Shown: positions 1-8,666, counted from the first letter of the stretch. The stretch: DNA of 64,000 nucleotides from Streptomyces lydicus (GCF_001729485.1 NZ_CP017157.1:5022001-5086000); one strand, 5' to 3'. The notes: generated by a model from the letters alone, not told the origin. A program made the numbers and translations.

Positions 1-756
1 GGGTTCACGCTCACCGGCATGTCGTACGACAACACCGCCGGCCTCGGGGCGTCGACCTGGCGGCACGTGGCCTTCATCGAGCAGTCGGCGCCACCGGTGC
101 CCGCCCCCGAGGGCCGCCGGGAACTCCCGCTGGTCCAGGACGCCTCGCAGTCGGCCGGCGGGGAGTTCCGCTGGCTGATGTCCTCCGACGTCTGCAAGCA
201 CTGCACCCACGCGGCCTGCCTCGACGTCTGCCCGACCGGCTCGCTGTTCCGCACCGAGTTCGGCACCGTCGTCGTGCAGGAGGACATCTGCAACGGCTGC
301 GGCTACTGCGTACCCGCCTGCCCCTACGGCGTCATCGAGCAACGCCCCTCCGACGGGCGGGCGTTCAAGTGCACGCTGTGCTACGACCGGCTCGGCGCCG
401 GGCAGGAGCCGGCGTGCGCGAAGGCGTGCCCGACCGAGTCGATCCAGTTCGGCCCGCTGGACGAGCTGCGCGAGCGGGCCGCGCTGCGGGTGGACCAACT
501 GCACGCCGCGGGCGTGCCCGAGGCGCGGCTCTACGGCCACGACCCCACGGACGGGGTCGGCGGCGACGGGGCGTTCTTCCTGCTGCTGGACGAGCCGGAG
601 GTGTACGGGCTGCCGCCGGACCCGGTGGTCACGACCCGGGACCTGCCGGCCATGTGGAAGCACGCGGCTGCCGCCGCGCTGTCGCTGGCGGGCGGTGTCG
701 CGCTGTCCTTCGCGCTGCCCGCGCTCGCCCGGGGAAAGGCACAGGTACGGCGATGA
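1..756 (+). CDS. 4Fe-4S polyferredoxin subunit of a molybdo-oxidoreductase (5' end outside window)
   Basis: The frame is open from base 1 (GFTLTG precedes the first ATG at 19), so the true start lies upstream of the window. Counted from that ATG, cysteines lie at 59/62/67/71, 91/94/97/101 and 118/121/133/137, the pattern of the NrfC/FdhB/DmsB family, which carries electrons between a molybdopterin catalytic subunit and a membrane partner. A further N-terminal cluster set would be expected upstream. A C-terminal hydrophobic helix (about 212-235) followed by basic residues suggests membrane anchoring. The stop overlaps the ATG of the NrfD-like gene, so the two are coupled and probably one complex. 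A formate dehydrogenase is a reasonable guess, but no catalytic subunit is visible. Confidence 0.85.
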   Translation, partial: GFTLTGMSYDNTAGLGASTWRHVAFIEQSAPPVPAPEGRRELPLVQDASQSAGGEFRWLMSSDVCKHCTHAACLDVCPTGSLFRTEFGTVVVQEDICNGCGYCVPACPYGVIEQRPSDGRAFKCTLCYDRLGAGQEPACAKACPTESIQFGPLDELRERAALRVDQLHAAGVPEARLYGHDPTDGVGGDGAFFLLLDEPEVYGLPPDPVVTTRDLPAMWKHAAAAALSLAGGVALSFALPALARGKAQVRR

Positions 757-1724
757 CCCGGCCCGGCAGGACGCGCGCGGCGCGCGCACGACGGTCCCGT
801 AAGGGCGAGGAACTCATGTTCCCCCGCGCGGAGTTCGGCTCCTACTACGGCCGTCCCATCATCAAGGCCCCGTCGTGGGCGGCCAGGGACATCGCCGGGT
901 ACTTCTTCCTCGGCGGGCTGGCCGGTGCGGGCTCGGTGCTCGCCGCGGGCGCCCAGCTGACCGGCCGGACCGGCCTGGCGACCGGGATGAAGGTCTCGTC
1001 CCTCGCGGCGGTGTCGCTCTCCGCCGCGGCGCTCATCAACGACCTCGGCCGCCCGAGCCGGTTCGCCAACATGCTGCGGGTGCTGAAGCCCACCTCGCCG
1101 ATGAGCGTCGGCTCGTGGCTGCTCAGCGGGTACGGGCCGGCGGCCGGGGCGGCGGCGCTCAGCGCGGTCACCGGACGGCTGCCCCGGGCGGGTGCCGCCG
1201 CCACCGCGACCGCCGCGCTGCTGGGGCCGGCAGTGGCCACGTACACCGCGGTCCTCGCGGCGGACACCGCCGTACCGGCCTGGCACGGCGCGCACCGCGA
1301 ACTGCCCTACCTCTTCGCCGCCTCCGCGACCGCCGCGGCCGCCGGCATGGCACTGGTGCTGGCTCCCCCGCACGAGAACACCCCGGCCCGCTGCGCCGCT
1401 GTGCTGGCGGCCGCCGCCGACGCGGTGGCGACCCGGGCGGCCGAGCGGCGCCTGGGCATGGTGGCGGAGACCTACCGCGAGGGGCGGGCGGGACGGCTGC
1501 TGCGCTGCGCCGAGGTGCTGACCTGCGGGGCCGCGGCGACCGCGGCACTCGTGGGCCGCCGCCACCGCCCGGCGGCCGTCGCCGCCGGTCTGGCGCTGCT
1601 CACCGGCTCGGCCTGTACCCGCTTCGGCGTCTTCGCGGCCGGTATCGCCTCCGCGGAGGACCCCGCGTACACGGTCGTCCCGCAACGCACGACCCAGGGG
1701 GCCACGGCCCCACCATCGGAATAG
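753..1724 (+). CDS. NrfD/PsrC-like membrane subunit
   Basis: This is a 323-residue polytopic membrane protein of the polysulfide reductase NrfD family, which exchanges electrons between the quinone pool and an iron-sulfur partner. The segment after residue 40 (DIAGYFFLGGLAGAGS) and the following motif with LINDLGRPSRF and LKPTSPMSVGSW are typical of the family; about eight hydrophobic segments follow. The ATG at 753 overlaps the upstream stop (ATGA). A second in-frame ATG at 816 has a better ribosome site (GGGCGAGG) and gives a protein starting MFPRAEFGSYYG, which may be the real N terminus because the 21 residues before it are Arg-rich and unlike the family. It works with the preceding Fe-S protein. 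Confidence 0.85.
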   Translation: MTRPGRTRAARARRSRKGEELMFPRAEFGSYYGRPIIKAPSWAARDIAGYFFLGGLAGAGSVLAAGAQLTGRTGLATGMKVSSLAAVSLSAAALINDLGRPSRFANMLRVLKPTSPMSVGSWLLSGYGPAAGAAALSAVTGRLPRAGAAATATAALLGPAVATYTAVLAADTAVPAWHGAHRELPYLFAASATAAAAGMALVLAPPHENTPARCAAVLAAAADAVATRAAERRLGMVAETYREGRAGRLLRCAEVLTCGAAATAALVGRRHRPAAVAAGLALLTGSACTRFGVFAAGIASAEDPAYTVVPQRTTQGATAPPSE

Positions 1725-1752
1725 CGACACTTCCCCGACCGCAGGAGTACTC

Positions 1753-3084
1753 GTGAAGCGACGTCGTCCTCGGATCGTGATCGTCGGAGCCGGTTTCGCC
1801 GGCTACAACTGTGCCCGCGCGCTCTCCCGGCAGGCCAAGGGAGCCGCCGAGATCGTGCTGCTCAACCCGCTCGACTACTTCTTGTACGTGCCGCTGCTGC
1901 CGGAGGTCGCGGCCGCCATCCTCGAACCCCGCCGGGTCGCGGTGTCCCTCACCGGCACCCTGCCGGGCGTCCGGCTGGTCCTCGGCCACGCCCACGGCAT
2001 CGACCTCGACGCCCGCCGGGTGACGTACACCGACCCCGAGGAACGGGAGGGGTCGCTGACGTACGACCGGCTGGTGCTGACCGTCGGCAGCGTCAACAAG
2101 CTGCTGCCCATTCCCGGCGTCACCGAGCACGCCCACGGCTTCCGCGGGATGCCGGAGGCGCTGTACCTGCGCGACCACATGGTCCGTCAGGTCGAGCTGG
2201 CCGGTGCGTCCGACGACCCGGCGGTGCGGGCCGCACGGACCACGTTCGTGGTCGTCGGCGCCGGCTACACCGGTACCGAAGTCGCCGCCCACGGCGTGCT
2301 GTTCACCGATTCGCTGGCCCGCCAGAACGTCGGGCTGCGGGACGGGCCGCGCCCCCGTTGGCTGCTGCTGGACGTCGCCGACCGGCTGCTGCCGGGGCTC
2401 GACGAGCGGCTGTCGCACACCGCCGACCGGGTGCTACGGGGCCGCGGGGTGGACGTCCGTACCGGTACCTCGGTCAAGGAAGCGACGTCGGAGGGGGTGC
2501 TGCTGGACGACGGCGAGTTCATCGCCAGCCGCTCGCTCATCTGGTGCGTGGGCGTCCGGCCCGACCCGCTGGTGGAGGGGCTGGGGCTGCCCACGGACAA
2601 GGGACGGCTGTGCGTCGACGCGTACCTGACGGTGCCGGGGCATCCGGAGGTGTTCGCCTGCGGTGACGCCGCGGCGGTACCCGACCTGACCCGCCCGGGC
2701 GAGGTGACGCCGATGACCGCCCAGCACGCCCAGCGGCAGGGCAAGGTCGCGGCACACAACGTGGCCGCGTCCTGCGGCCGGGGCAAACCCCGTGCGTACG
2801 AGCACCGGGACCTGGGCTTCATGGTCGACCTCGGCGGGGTCCAGGCCGCCGCGAACCCGCTGCACGTCCCGCTCTCCGGCCCGCTCGCCGGTGCCGTCAC
2901 CCGCGGCTACCACCTGATGGCGATGCCCGGGAACCGCGTCCGGGTGGCCGCCGACTGGCTGCTGGACGCGGTACTCCCCCGCCAGGGTGTCCACCTCGGC
3001 CTGGTCAGCCCCTGGTCGGTGCCGCTGGACACCGCCTCGCCGGAAGTGGCCCGGCTGCCCCGCGGCTCGGACGGATCCACGTGA
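1753..3084 (+). CDS. NAD(P)/FAD-dependent oxidoreductase, type II NADH dehydrogenase-like
   Basis: This 443-residue flavoprotein has an N-terminal FAD-binding Rossmann motif (IVIVGAGFAGYN, about residues 8-19), a second dinucleotide-binding motif for NAD(P)H (VVVGAGYTGTE, about 166-176) and the C-terminal FAD signature VFACGDAAAVPD. The order and length match NDH-2, a single-subunit enzyme that oxidises NADH and reduces menaquinone at the inner membrane face without pumping protons. The GTG start at 1753 is preceded by GCAGGAG. It follows the NrfD-like gene by 28 bp and is probably in the same operon, so the group may provide alternative electron entry into the respiratory chain. Ferredoxin or sulfide:quinone reductase activity cannot be excluded from sequence alone. 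Confidence 0.8.
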   Translation: MKRRRPRIVIVGAGFAGYNCARALSRQAKGAAEIVLLNPLDYFLYVPLLPEVAAAILEPRRVAVSLTGTLPGVRLVLGHAHGIDLDARRVTYTDPEEREGSLTYDRLVLTVGSVNKLLPIPGVTEHAHGFRGMPEALYLRDHMVRQVELAGASDDPAVRAARTTFVVVGAGYTGTEVAAHGVLFTDSLARQNVGLRDGPRPRWLLLDVADRLLPGLDERLSHTADRVLRGRGVDVRTGTSVKEATSEGVLLDDGEFIASRSLIWCVGVRPDPLVEGLGLPTDKGRLCVDAYLTVPGHPEVFACGDAAAVPDLTRPGEVTPMTAQHAQRQGKVAAHNVAASCGRGKPRAYEHRDLGFMVDLGGVQAAANPLHVPLSGPLAGAVTRGYHLMAMPGNRVRVAADWLLDAVLPRQGVHLGLVSPWSVPLDTASPEVARLPRGSDGST

Positions 3085-3159
3085 CGGGCCGCCAACGCCC
3101 GCCCCTGACCGCGTAGTCCTCGGCTCGTCGGGTAACCGGCCCGGATGGAGACTCAAGAC

Positions 3160-3468
3160 ATGGCAGCAGCGAACCTGACCCCGACCGCACCGCTGGCGGC
3201 TCCCCACGTCACGAGCGGCGCCCTGCTCACCCTCGTCGGAGTGGTGATCGTCGCCGTGCTGCTCGCCGCCTTCGTCTGGGGACGCCGCGCCAAGACCCGC
3301 GAGCCCGCCCCGCCGCGACCCGAGGAGCAGCCGCGACTGCCGGAGGGCGGCCCGGTCGGCGACGTCGTCGAGAACCGGCCGCCCGACGAACTCCCCCGGA
3401 CGGAGCGGCGGCTGAGCCCACACGAGCTGAAGGGCGAGGGCACGCATGACTCTTCGCCACCCCGCTAA
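3160..3468 (+). CDS. Small single-pass membrane protein, DUF6479-type
   Basis: A 102-residue protein with one transmembrane helix (LLTLVGVVIVAVLLAAFVWG) followed by a Pro/Glu/Arg-rich cytoplasmic tail containing EEQPRLPEGGPV and ending in a conserved-looking LSPHELKGEG stretch; this layout is that of the actinomycete DUF6479 family, of unknown function. ATG at 3160 is preferred because GGAG lies 9 bp before it; an in-frame ATG at 3145 has no such site. Its 3' end overlaps the next gene by 23 bp, so they are likely co-translated. Confidence 0.75.
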   Translation: MAAANLTPTAPLAAPHVTSGALLTLVGVVIVAVLLAAFVWGRRAKTREPAPPRPEEQPRLPEGGPVGDVVENRPPDELPRTERRLSPHELKGEGTHDSSPPR

Positions 3469-3814
3469 CCGAGGCGGCGACCGGCGGGGCCGGTTCGCCG
3501 AGCTGGCTCAGGCGGCCTCGCACTTCACCAGCTCCCCCGCCTTCTTCCTGCTCTGCCTGGCCCTGATCGCCCTGTTCGTCGCCGCGCACCTCGCCGGGCT
3601 CCCGCTGAGCTGGCAACTGCTGGCGGGCGACGCCATGTCGGCGGTCACCCTGCTGCTCCTCGCGCTGCTGAAGAACTCCGAGCTGCGCGCCGAACACGCC
3701 ATCCAGCGCAAGCTCGACGCCCTGGCGGCCGCGCTGCTCGAAGGGCGCGAGGACGAGGGCGGACAGGCCGCCGAGGACCTCAGGAAGGCGATCCGCCTGG
3801 AGGACGAGACATGA
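3446..3814 (+). CDS. Low-affinity iron permease family protein
   Basis: A 122-residue membrane protein with two predicted helices (AFFLLCLALIALFVAAHLAG and the segment around SAVTLLLLALL) and a charged C-terminal half. The motif ASHFTSSPAFF followed by the first helix, and KNSELRAEHAIQRKLDAL after the second, match the bacterial branch of the low-affinity iron permease family (PF04120), which in streptomycetes is usually this short. Transport by the bacterial members is not well established, so the role stays open. The gene overlaps the DUF6479-type gene by 23 bp in another frame and closes the redox operon. Confidence 0.75.
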   Translation: MTLRHPANRGGDRRGRFAELAQAASHFTSSPAFFLLCLALIALFVAAHLAGLPLSWQLLAGDAMSAVTLLLLALLKNSELRAEHAIQRKLDALAAALLEGREDEGGQAAEDLRKAIRLEDET

Positions 3815-3907
3815 CGCCGCGCCGTGCCCGGCGCGGGGCCGGTGCCCGCCCGCCGTCGTGAGGTGACCGGAGGCCGCCCCTCCGCGGCAGCGCGCCCCCG
3901 GGACGAG

Positions 3908-4318
3908 CTACCGCACCCGCTCCGCTTCCTCCTCCTCGGGCAGCTTCACATCGCTCACCGCGATGTTGACCTCGACGACTTCCAGCCCGGTCATCCGCTC
4001 GATCGCGGCGATCACGTCCTCGCGTACCGATCTCCCCACCTCGGGGATGATCTCGCCGTACTCGACGATGACGTCCAGATCGACCGCGGCCTGCCGCTCG
4101 CCGACCTCGACCTTGACACCGTGGGTGGTCGCCGTACCTCCCCCGGGTACCCGTCGGCGCAGCTCACCCACCGATCTGGAGAATCCACTGCCCAGGGCGT
4201 GCACCCCCGGCACGTCCCGGGCGGTCAGATAGGCGATCTTCGCCACCACTCCGTCGGCGATCGTGGTCCGCCCGAGGTTTCCCGTGTTCCGCGACCCGCC
4301 CTGTACCGGCTCGGTCAT
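3908..4318 (-). CDS. Asp23/Gls24 family envelope stress response protein
   Basis: A 136-residue soluble protein with the Asp23/Gls24 fold: TTIADGVVAKIAYLTARDVPGV near the N terminus in two short conserved blocks, then a strand-rich core with VKVEVGERQAAVDLDVIV and the closing VNIAVSDVKLPEEE. Streptomycetes carry several paralogues, often in envelope or alkaline-stress gene groups. The start was placed at the ATG at 4318 because an AGAGGTGG ribosome site lies six bases upstream; the frame remains open six codons further. It is convergent with the iron permease gene and divergent from the small secreted protein; no partner amaP-type gene is next to it. Confidence 0.85.
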   Translation of the reverse strand: MTEPVQGGSRNTGNLGRTTIADGVVAKIAYLTARDVPGVHALGSGFSRSVGELRRRVPGGGTATTHGVKVEVGERQAAVDLDVIVEYGEIIPEVGRSVREDVIAAIERMTGLEVVEVNIAVSDVKLPEEEEAERVR

Positions 4319-4392
4319 CGCGCACCACCTCTTCACTCCATCGGGGAAACGTTGGCCCGTCTCCTCACGCTAGGTCGCGTCGGATGAAGCCG

Positions 4393-4475
4393 CCTCTCGT
4401 GGCGGGGAAACCTCTCGTGGCTGGAAAAGGAGATTTTTTGCCATTGTTCCGATTTAAGCCAGTTGCTTGTAGGGT
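4393..4475 (+). promoter_or_regulatory. Direct repeats and possible promoter before the small secreted protein gene
   Basis: An 11-bp sequence, CCTCTCGTGGC, occurs at 4393-4403 and again at 4411-4421, 18 bp apart, in the divergent region between the Asp23 gene and the secreted protein. The stretch 4430-4470 is locally A+T-rich and contains TTGTTC (4445) and TAGGGT (4470), separated by 19 bp, a weak promoter match. The repeats could bind a regulator or be chance. Confidence 0.3.
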
Positions 4476-4575
4476 CCCCTGTGTGTCTTCGCGCGGAGAC
4501 GGTCCTGGCCCGGTGGGGGAACGAGCGCCCAGGGCCCACAGGCAGTCCACGCACGCGCTGGTACCGGGAGAAGCC

Positions 4576-4803
4576 ATGAAGAAACTCATCGCGACCGCGT
4601 TCGCCGTCGCCCTGTTCGGCGCGGGCGGCGCCGGCATCGCCTCGGCCGCCCCCGCGACGCCGGCCCCCTCGTCCGGCCACGGCATCACGACGACGTTCCA
4701 CTGCCCCCCTCCACGGGGCACCTTCACCCTCACCGCGGACGCCTGGGTGACGGGCCAGTACACGTGGTATTACGGCCGGCAAGGCTGTACGCACACTCCG
4801 TAG
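4576..4803 (+). CDS. Small secreted protein of unknown function
   Basis: A 75-residue protein that begins MKKLIATAFAVALFGAGG and ends its signal peptide at IASAAP, so cleavage after ASA is likely and the mature exported peptide is about 49 residues. The mature part has two cysteines (FHCPP and RQGCTH) that could form a disulfide, plus several aromatic residues (TWYYG). The start was chosen because GGGAGAAG lies upstream and because the signal peptide begins exactly there; the longer open frame upstream has no coding character. I do not recognise the family. It stands alone between divergent genes and before the SARP gene. Confidence 0.7.
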   Translation: MKKLIATAFAVALFGAGGAGIASAAPATPAPSSGHGITTTFHCPPPRGTFTLTADAWVTGQYTWYYGRQGCTHTP

Positions 4804-4991
4804 TCACCGGCGGTCGGGCACGCGGCCTCGGGTGAGGCTCCGCGGTACGCCCCGGCGGACCGGCCCCGCCCTCCCGCACGCGTCCGGGAGGGGCCGGAAC
4901 GACCCTTCCTGGGCTCCCCGAAACCCCCGATATCCTGGGACTTCTCTCGTGCCCGACACCGGGTGCATCCCGTCCCGAAGGGAAGCCGCCC

Positions 4992-7814
4992 GTGGAGTTC
5001 CGGCTGCTCGGCACCGTCTGCGTCGACACCTTCTCCGGACCCCTGCCGCTCGGCCCCGCCAAACGCCGCAGCCTGCTCGCCGCGCTGCTGCTGTCCGCCA
5101 ACACCCCCGTTTCGCTCGCCCGGTTGACGGACTCCCTGTGGGACGACACCCCGCCCCTGCACGCCCGCAACGTCATCCAGGGGCATGTCTCCCGGCTGCG
5201 CGCCCTCCTGGTGGGCGCCGACGCGGAGGCGTACGGGGTGGAGCTGGTCACCCTCGGCGAGGCGTATCTGCTGCGGGTACCGGAGACCCTGCTGGACTCC
5301 GAACGGTTCGAGGAACTGCTGCTGCTGGCGCGGGAGCAGGGCGACCCGGCCGACGCCGTGCGGATGCTCCGGGAGGCCCTGTCGCTGTGGCAGGGCCCGG
5401 CGCTCACCGGCGCCTTCACCGGCCCGCCGCTCCGGGCGGCCGCGCACGAGCTGGAGGAGTCCCGGCTGGCGGCGGTCGAGGAACTGGCCCACGGCTACGC
5501 CTCGTTGGGCGAGCACAACCGGGCCGCGGCCCTGCTGCGCACGGAAGCGGTCGCGCACCCGATGCGGGAGACGCTGACCGCGGCGCTGATGACGGCGCTC
5601 TACCGGGCGGGACGGCAGTCGGAGGCGTTGGAGTGGTTCCACCGCACACGGCGGCTGCTCGCCGATGAGCTGGGCGTCGACCCGGGGCGTGAACTCGCCG
5701 ACGCGTACGCGCTGATCCTGCGGGACGACTCCCCGCCGCACGAGGAGCCGGCAGGCAGGCGGGACGGCGCCCGGAAGAACGCCGCCGGCGCCACCGCGAC
5801 GGCACCGCCCGGCCCGGCCCCGGACACCGTACGCGGCAGTGCCGGCGGGAGCGGCGCCACCGGGCACGGCAGCGTGCCGGCACCGCGGGCCGACGAACCG
5901 CACGCCGATCTGCTGCCCCGCGCGCCCCGGGGCTTCCACGGGCGGGGCACCGAACTGGCCGCGCTCACCCGGGCGGCGGCGGGCGAGGCGCCGGTCTGCC
6001 TGGTCACCGGGCCCGCCGGGGTGGGAAAGACCGCGCTGGCCCTGCAGTGGGCGCACCGCAACGCCGATGCCTTCCCGGACGGACGGCTCTTCGTCGATCT
6101 GCGCGGATTCAGCGACACCGGTGAGCCCACGCTGAGCGAGGTGCTGCGCGAGTTCCTGCTGGCACTCGGGCTCGCGCCGCGCCGGATACCCGAGTCCGTG
6201 CCCGCCGCGGCCGCGCTCTTCCGGTCCCTGACCGACCGGCGCCGGCTGCTCGTGATCCTCGACAACGCCCGGGACTCCGCCACGGTCCGGCCCCTGCTGC
6301 CCGGCGGCCGCGACTGCGTCACGCTGGTCACCAGCCGGCACCGGCTGGAAGGGCTCATCGCCTCGGACGCGGCGCGTCCCGTCCCGCTCGACTCGCTCGA
6401 ACCGCGGGACGGCACGGCCCTGCTGGCCGGTGTGCTCGGCGAGGAACGGGTCCGCGCGGAACCGGTGGCCGCCCGCAGACTCGCCGAGCTGTGCGGCGGG
6501 CTGCCACTCGCCCTGCGCGTCACCGCGGCCCGGTTGGCCGGGCGTCCGCAGTGGACCCTCGCCGGCCTGGCCGACGAACTGGCCGACGAGCGCAGCCGGC
6601 TGCACTACCTCGACGTGGACGACACCGGCGTCTCCGCCGCGCTGCGGCTGACCGTGCAGCAACTGCCGCCGGACGCCGTGCACCAGTTGACCCGGCTCGG
6701 CCACCACCCCGGCTCCCACTTCGACCGCTACACGGCCGCCGCCCTCGCCGGCACCGACCCGGTCGTGGCCGCGGCGGCACTGGAGCGGCTCGCCGCCGCC
6801 CACCTCGTCACCGAGTCGGTCCCCGGAACCTGGCAGCTGCACGATCTGGTGCGCCTCTACGCCCGTGGTCTCGACCCGGCATCCGGGGCGGAGGCCCTCG
6901 TCGGGGTCCTCGACCACTACATCGCCACCGCACTCAGCGCCGCCGACACCGCCGAGCCCGGTGGCGAGTCCTGTTTCGCCCTGCCGGACGACTACCGCCG
7001 CCCCGCCGCCGTCCGGGACTTCACCGACCGGGCGGCGGCGATGCGCTGGCTGGCCACCGAGCGCGACGACCTGGCGCTGGCCGCCGTCGCCGCCCGGGCC
7101 GCCGGTCTCGACGACCGGGCCTGGCGGATCATCCTGCTGCAGTGGCCGCAGGTGGTCTGGCGCGTGCGGGACAGCTGGGTCCCGCTGCTGGAACTGGCGC
7201 TGGACTCCGCCCGCGCCCTGAAGGACCCCTATGCCGAGTCGAGGGTGCGCAATCTGCTCGGCTGGGTGCTGAGCGAGGAGGGCAGGGTCGACGAGGCCGT
7301 CGCGCTGCTGGAGCGGTCACCCGGTCTCGCCCGGCAGGCCGGTGACCGGCTCGGCGAGGCGACCGCGCTGATCAACCTGGCCGTCGTCCAGGCCGAGCAG
7401 GGCGGGTTCGGTGCCGCGCTGGAGGGCTGCACACGGGCGGTCGGCCTGGCCCGCGAGGAACACGACGCGCACACCGAGATGCTCGCCCTGCAGCACCTCG
7501 CCCGGATGCAGCTCACCGCCGGCCGGCCGCGGGACGCCCTCGACTCCGTCCGGCAGGCGCTCGACCTGGGGCCGGAGCCCGAGGAGGTGGCACGCCGGGT
7601 CCTGCTGCTGACCGTCAGCGGTGAGGCCCGGGTGGCGCTCGGCGACGAGAGCGAGGGCCTCCGGCTCCTGGGCCGGGCGGCCGGGGACGCGGAACGCGTC
7701 GGATACGACGAAGGCGCCGTACGGGCCCTGGCAGCGCTGTTACGGGTGACCGGGCGGCCGGAGTACCGCAGGCGGCACGAACAGGCGGTCCGCCGGCTCA
7801 CCGACGGTGCATGA
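4992..7814 (+). CDS. AfsR-like SARP family transcriptional regulator (BTAD / NB-ARC / TPR)
   Basis: A 940-residue multidomain regulator. Residues 1-90 form the OmpR-type winged helix of SARPs (MEFRLLGTV at the start, KRRSLLAALLL helix), 95-245 the bacterial transcription activator domain, then an Ala/Gly-rich linker. An NB-ARC NTPase follows, with Walker A GPAGVGKTAL at about 339-348, Walker B LLVILDNAR at about 419-427 and the LPLALRVTAARL segment. The C-terminal third has TPR-like helices. Length and order match AfsR (993 residues in S. coelicolor), which integrates kinase signals and activates a small gene placed just downstream. No biosynthetic cluster adjoins it, so it is more likely global than pathway-specific. 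Three 11-bp direct repeats, the spacing SARPs prefer, sit just after its stop. Confidence 0.9.
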   Translation: MEFRLLGTVCVDTFSGPLPLGPAKRRSLLAALLLSANTPVSLARLTDSLWDDTPPLHARNVIQGHVSRLRALLVGADAEAYGVELVTLGEAYLLRVPETLLDSERFEELLLLAREQGDPADAVRMLREALSLWQGPALTGAFTGPPLRAAAHELEESRLAAVEELAHGYASLGEHNRAAALLRTEAVAHPMRETLTAALMTALYRAGRQSEALEWFHRTRRLLADELGVDPGRELADAYALILRDDSPPHEEPAGRRDGARKNAAGATATAPPGPAPDTVRGSAGGSGATGHGSVPAPRADEPHADLLPRAPRGFHGRGTELAALTRAAAGEAPVCLVTGPAGVGKTALALQWAHRNADAFPDGRLFVDLRGFSDTGEPTLSEVLREFLLALGLAPRRIPESVPAAAALFRSLTDRRRLLVILDNARDSATVRPLLPGGRDCVTLVTSRHRLEGLIASDAARPVPLDSLEPRDGTALLAGVLGEERVRAEPVAARRLAELCGGLPLALRVTAARLAGRPQWTLAGLADELADERSRLHYLDVDDTGVSAALRLTVQQLPPDAVHQLTRLGHHPGSHFDRYTAAALAGTDPVVAAAALERLAAAHLVTESVPGTWQLHDLVRLYARGLDPASGAEALVGVLDHYIATALSAADTAEPGGESCFALPDDYRRPAAVRDFTDRAAAMRWLATERDDLALAAVAARAAGLDDRAWRIILLQWPQVVWRVRDSWVPLLELALDSARALKDPYAESRVRNLLGWVLSEEGRVDEAVALLERSPGLARQAGDRLGEATALINLAVVQAEQGGFGAALEGCTRAVGLAREEHDAHTEMLALQHLARMQLTAGRPRDALDSVRQALDLGPEPEEVARRVLLLTVSGEARVALGDESEGLRLLGRAAGDAERVGYDEGAVRALAALLRVTGRPEYRRRHEQAVRRLTDGA

Positions 7815-7855
7815 CGCGCGCCCGCACCCCGTCGCCGGCGCACCGCACCGAGCAT

Positions 7856-7888
7856 CAGCGGGACGTCAGCGGGACATCAGCAGAACGT
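7856..7888 (+). promoter_or_regulatory. Three tandem 11-bp direct repeats, candidate SARP binding site
   Basis: The units CAGCGGGACGT (7856-7866), CAGCGGGACAT (7867-7877) and CAGCAGAACGT (7878-7888) are head-to-tail with an exact 11-bp period, one helical turn. SARP regulators are known to bind direct repeats with 11-bp or 22-bp periodicity just upstream of a -10 element. The site lies 42 bp after the SARP stop codon and about 95 bp before the lipoprotein start. Further CAGC-containing units follow near 7916-7930. No convincing -10 hexamer is visible. Confidence 0.5.
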
Positions 7889-7982
7889 GACCACCGGCCC
7901 CCAGACTCAGGCATGTCAGCAGGTCAGCAACGGCACGCCGAGGACCTGGCGTTCGCCGCACCGCACCCACGGGGGCATTCCG

Positions 7983-8666
7983 ATGAGTACGTTCCGTCAG
8001 CGCACCACCCTCCTCGCCGCCGCGTCCACCGCCGTGCTCGCCCTGGCGCTCACGGCCTGCGGCGGGGACGCCGCCGGCGCCAGGGCCGCCGGCCCGGCGG
8101 CGAACGACCCGGCGCCTGCCGCCGCTTCGGGGCGGACCGCGAAGCAGGCCGACGCCGCGAAGCAGGCCGACGCCGCCCGGAACACCGGTGGCTCCCACCA
8201 CACCGGCGCCACGAGCCCCGGCACCGCGAAGACCTCCCGCTCCGCGTCCGCCCCCGTCTGCACGACCAAGGACGTCGCCGTCAGCGCCGCCTACCTGAAC
8301 GGCCCGCCGTACACCCACCTCGTGCTGACGGCGAAGAACACCTCGGGCCACAGCTGCAGACTGACGGGCTACCCGGAGATCCAGTTCCTCGAGAGCCACC
8401 GGGAGAACGTGCCGCCGGTCGCCAAGAGCAAGCCGGCCACGCCCGTCGTGCTCACCCCGGGCGCCCCCGCCTACGCCCTGGTGCGGCTGTCGAACGGCGG
8501 GGTCGACGAGGACACCGAACCCGTGACGGCTTTCTCCGTCACGCTCCAGGGCGGCGGCCGCCCGGCCACCGTGCAGGCGCCCGGCGCCGGCCTGGCGGTC
8601 GACCCGGCGAAGTGGGCGACCGGCTACTGGACGTACGAACTGCGCAACGGCGCGGACGACTTCTGA
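7983..8666 (+). CDS. DUF4232 domain lipoprotein
   Basis: A 227-residue exported lipoprotein. The signal peptide is ALALTAC-terminated (lipobox LTAC, Cys about residue 23), giving a lipid-anchored protein on the outer face of the membrane. An Ala/Thr/Lys-rich linker with a repeated KQADAAKQADAA segment leads to a DUF4232 domain, recognisable by an N-terminal Cys strand (CTTKDVAVSAAY), NTSGHSCRLTGYP, and the closing tryptophan-containing strand. The two cysteines probably form a disulfide. Function of DUF4232 is unknown. ATG at 7983 was chosen for the signal peptide; the frame is open further upstream without coding support. Position right after the SARP gene and its repeat array suggests it may be a target. 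Confidence 0.8.
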   Translation: MSTFRQRTTLLAAASTAVLALALTACGGDAAGARAAGPAANDPAPAAASGRTAKQADAAKQADAARNTGGSHHTGATSPGTAKTSRSASAPVCTTKDVAVSAAYLNGPPYTHLVLTAKNTSGHSCRLTGYPEIQFLESHRENVPPVAKSKPATPVVLTPGAPAYALVRLSNGGVDEDTEPVTAFSVTLQGGGRPATVQAPGAGLAVDPAKWATGYWTYELRNGADDF

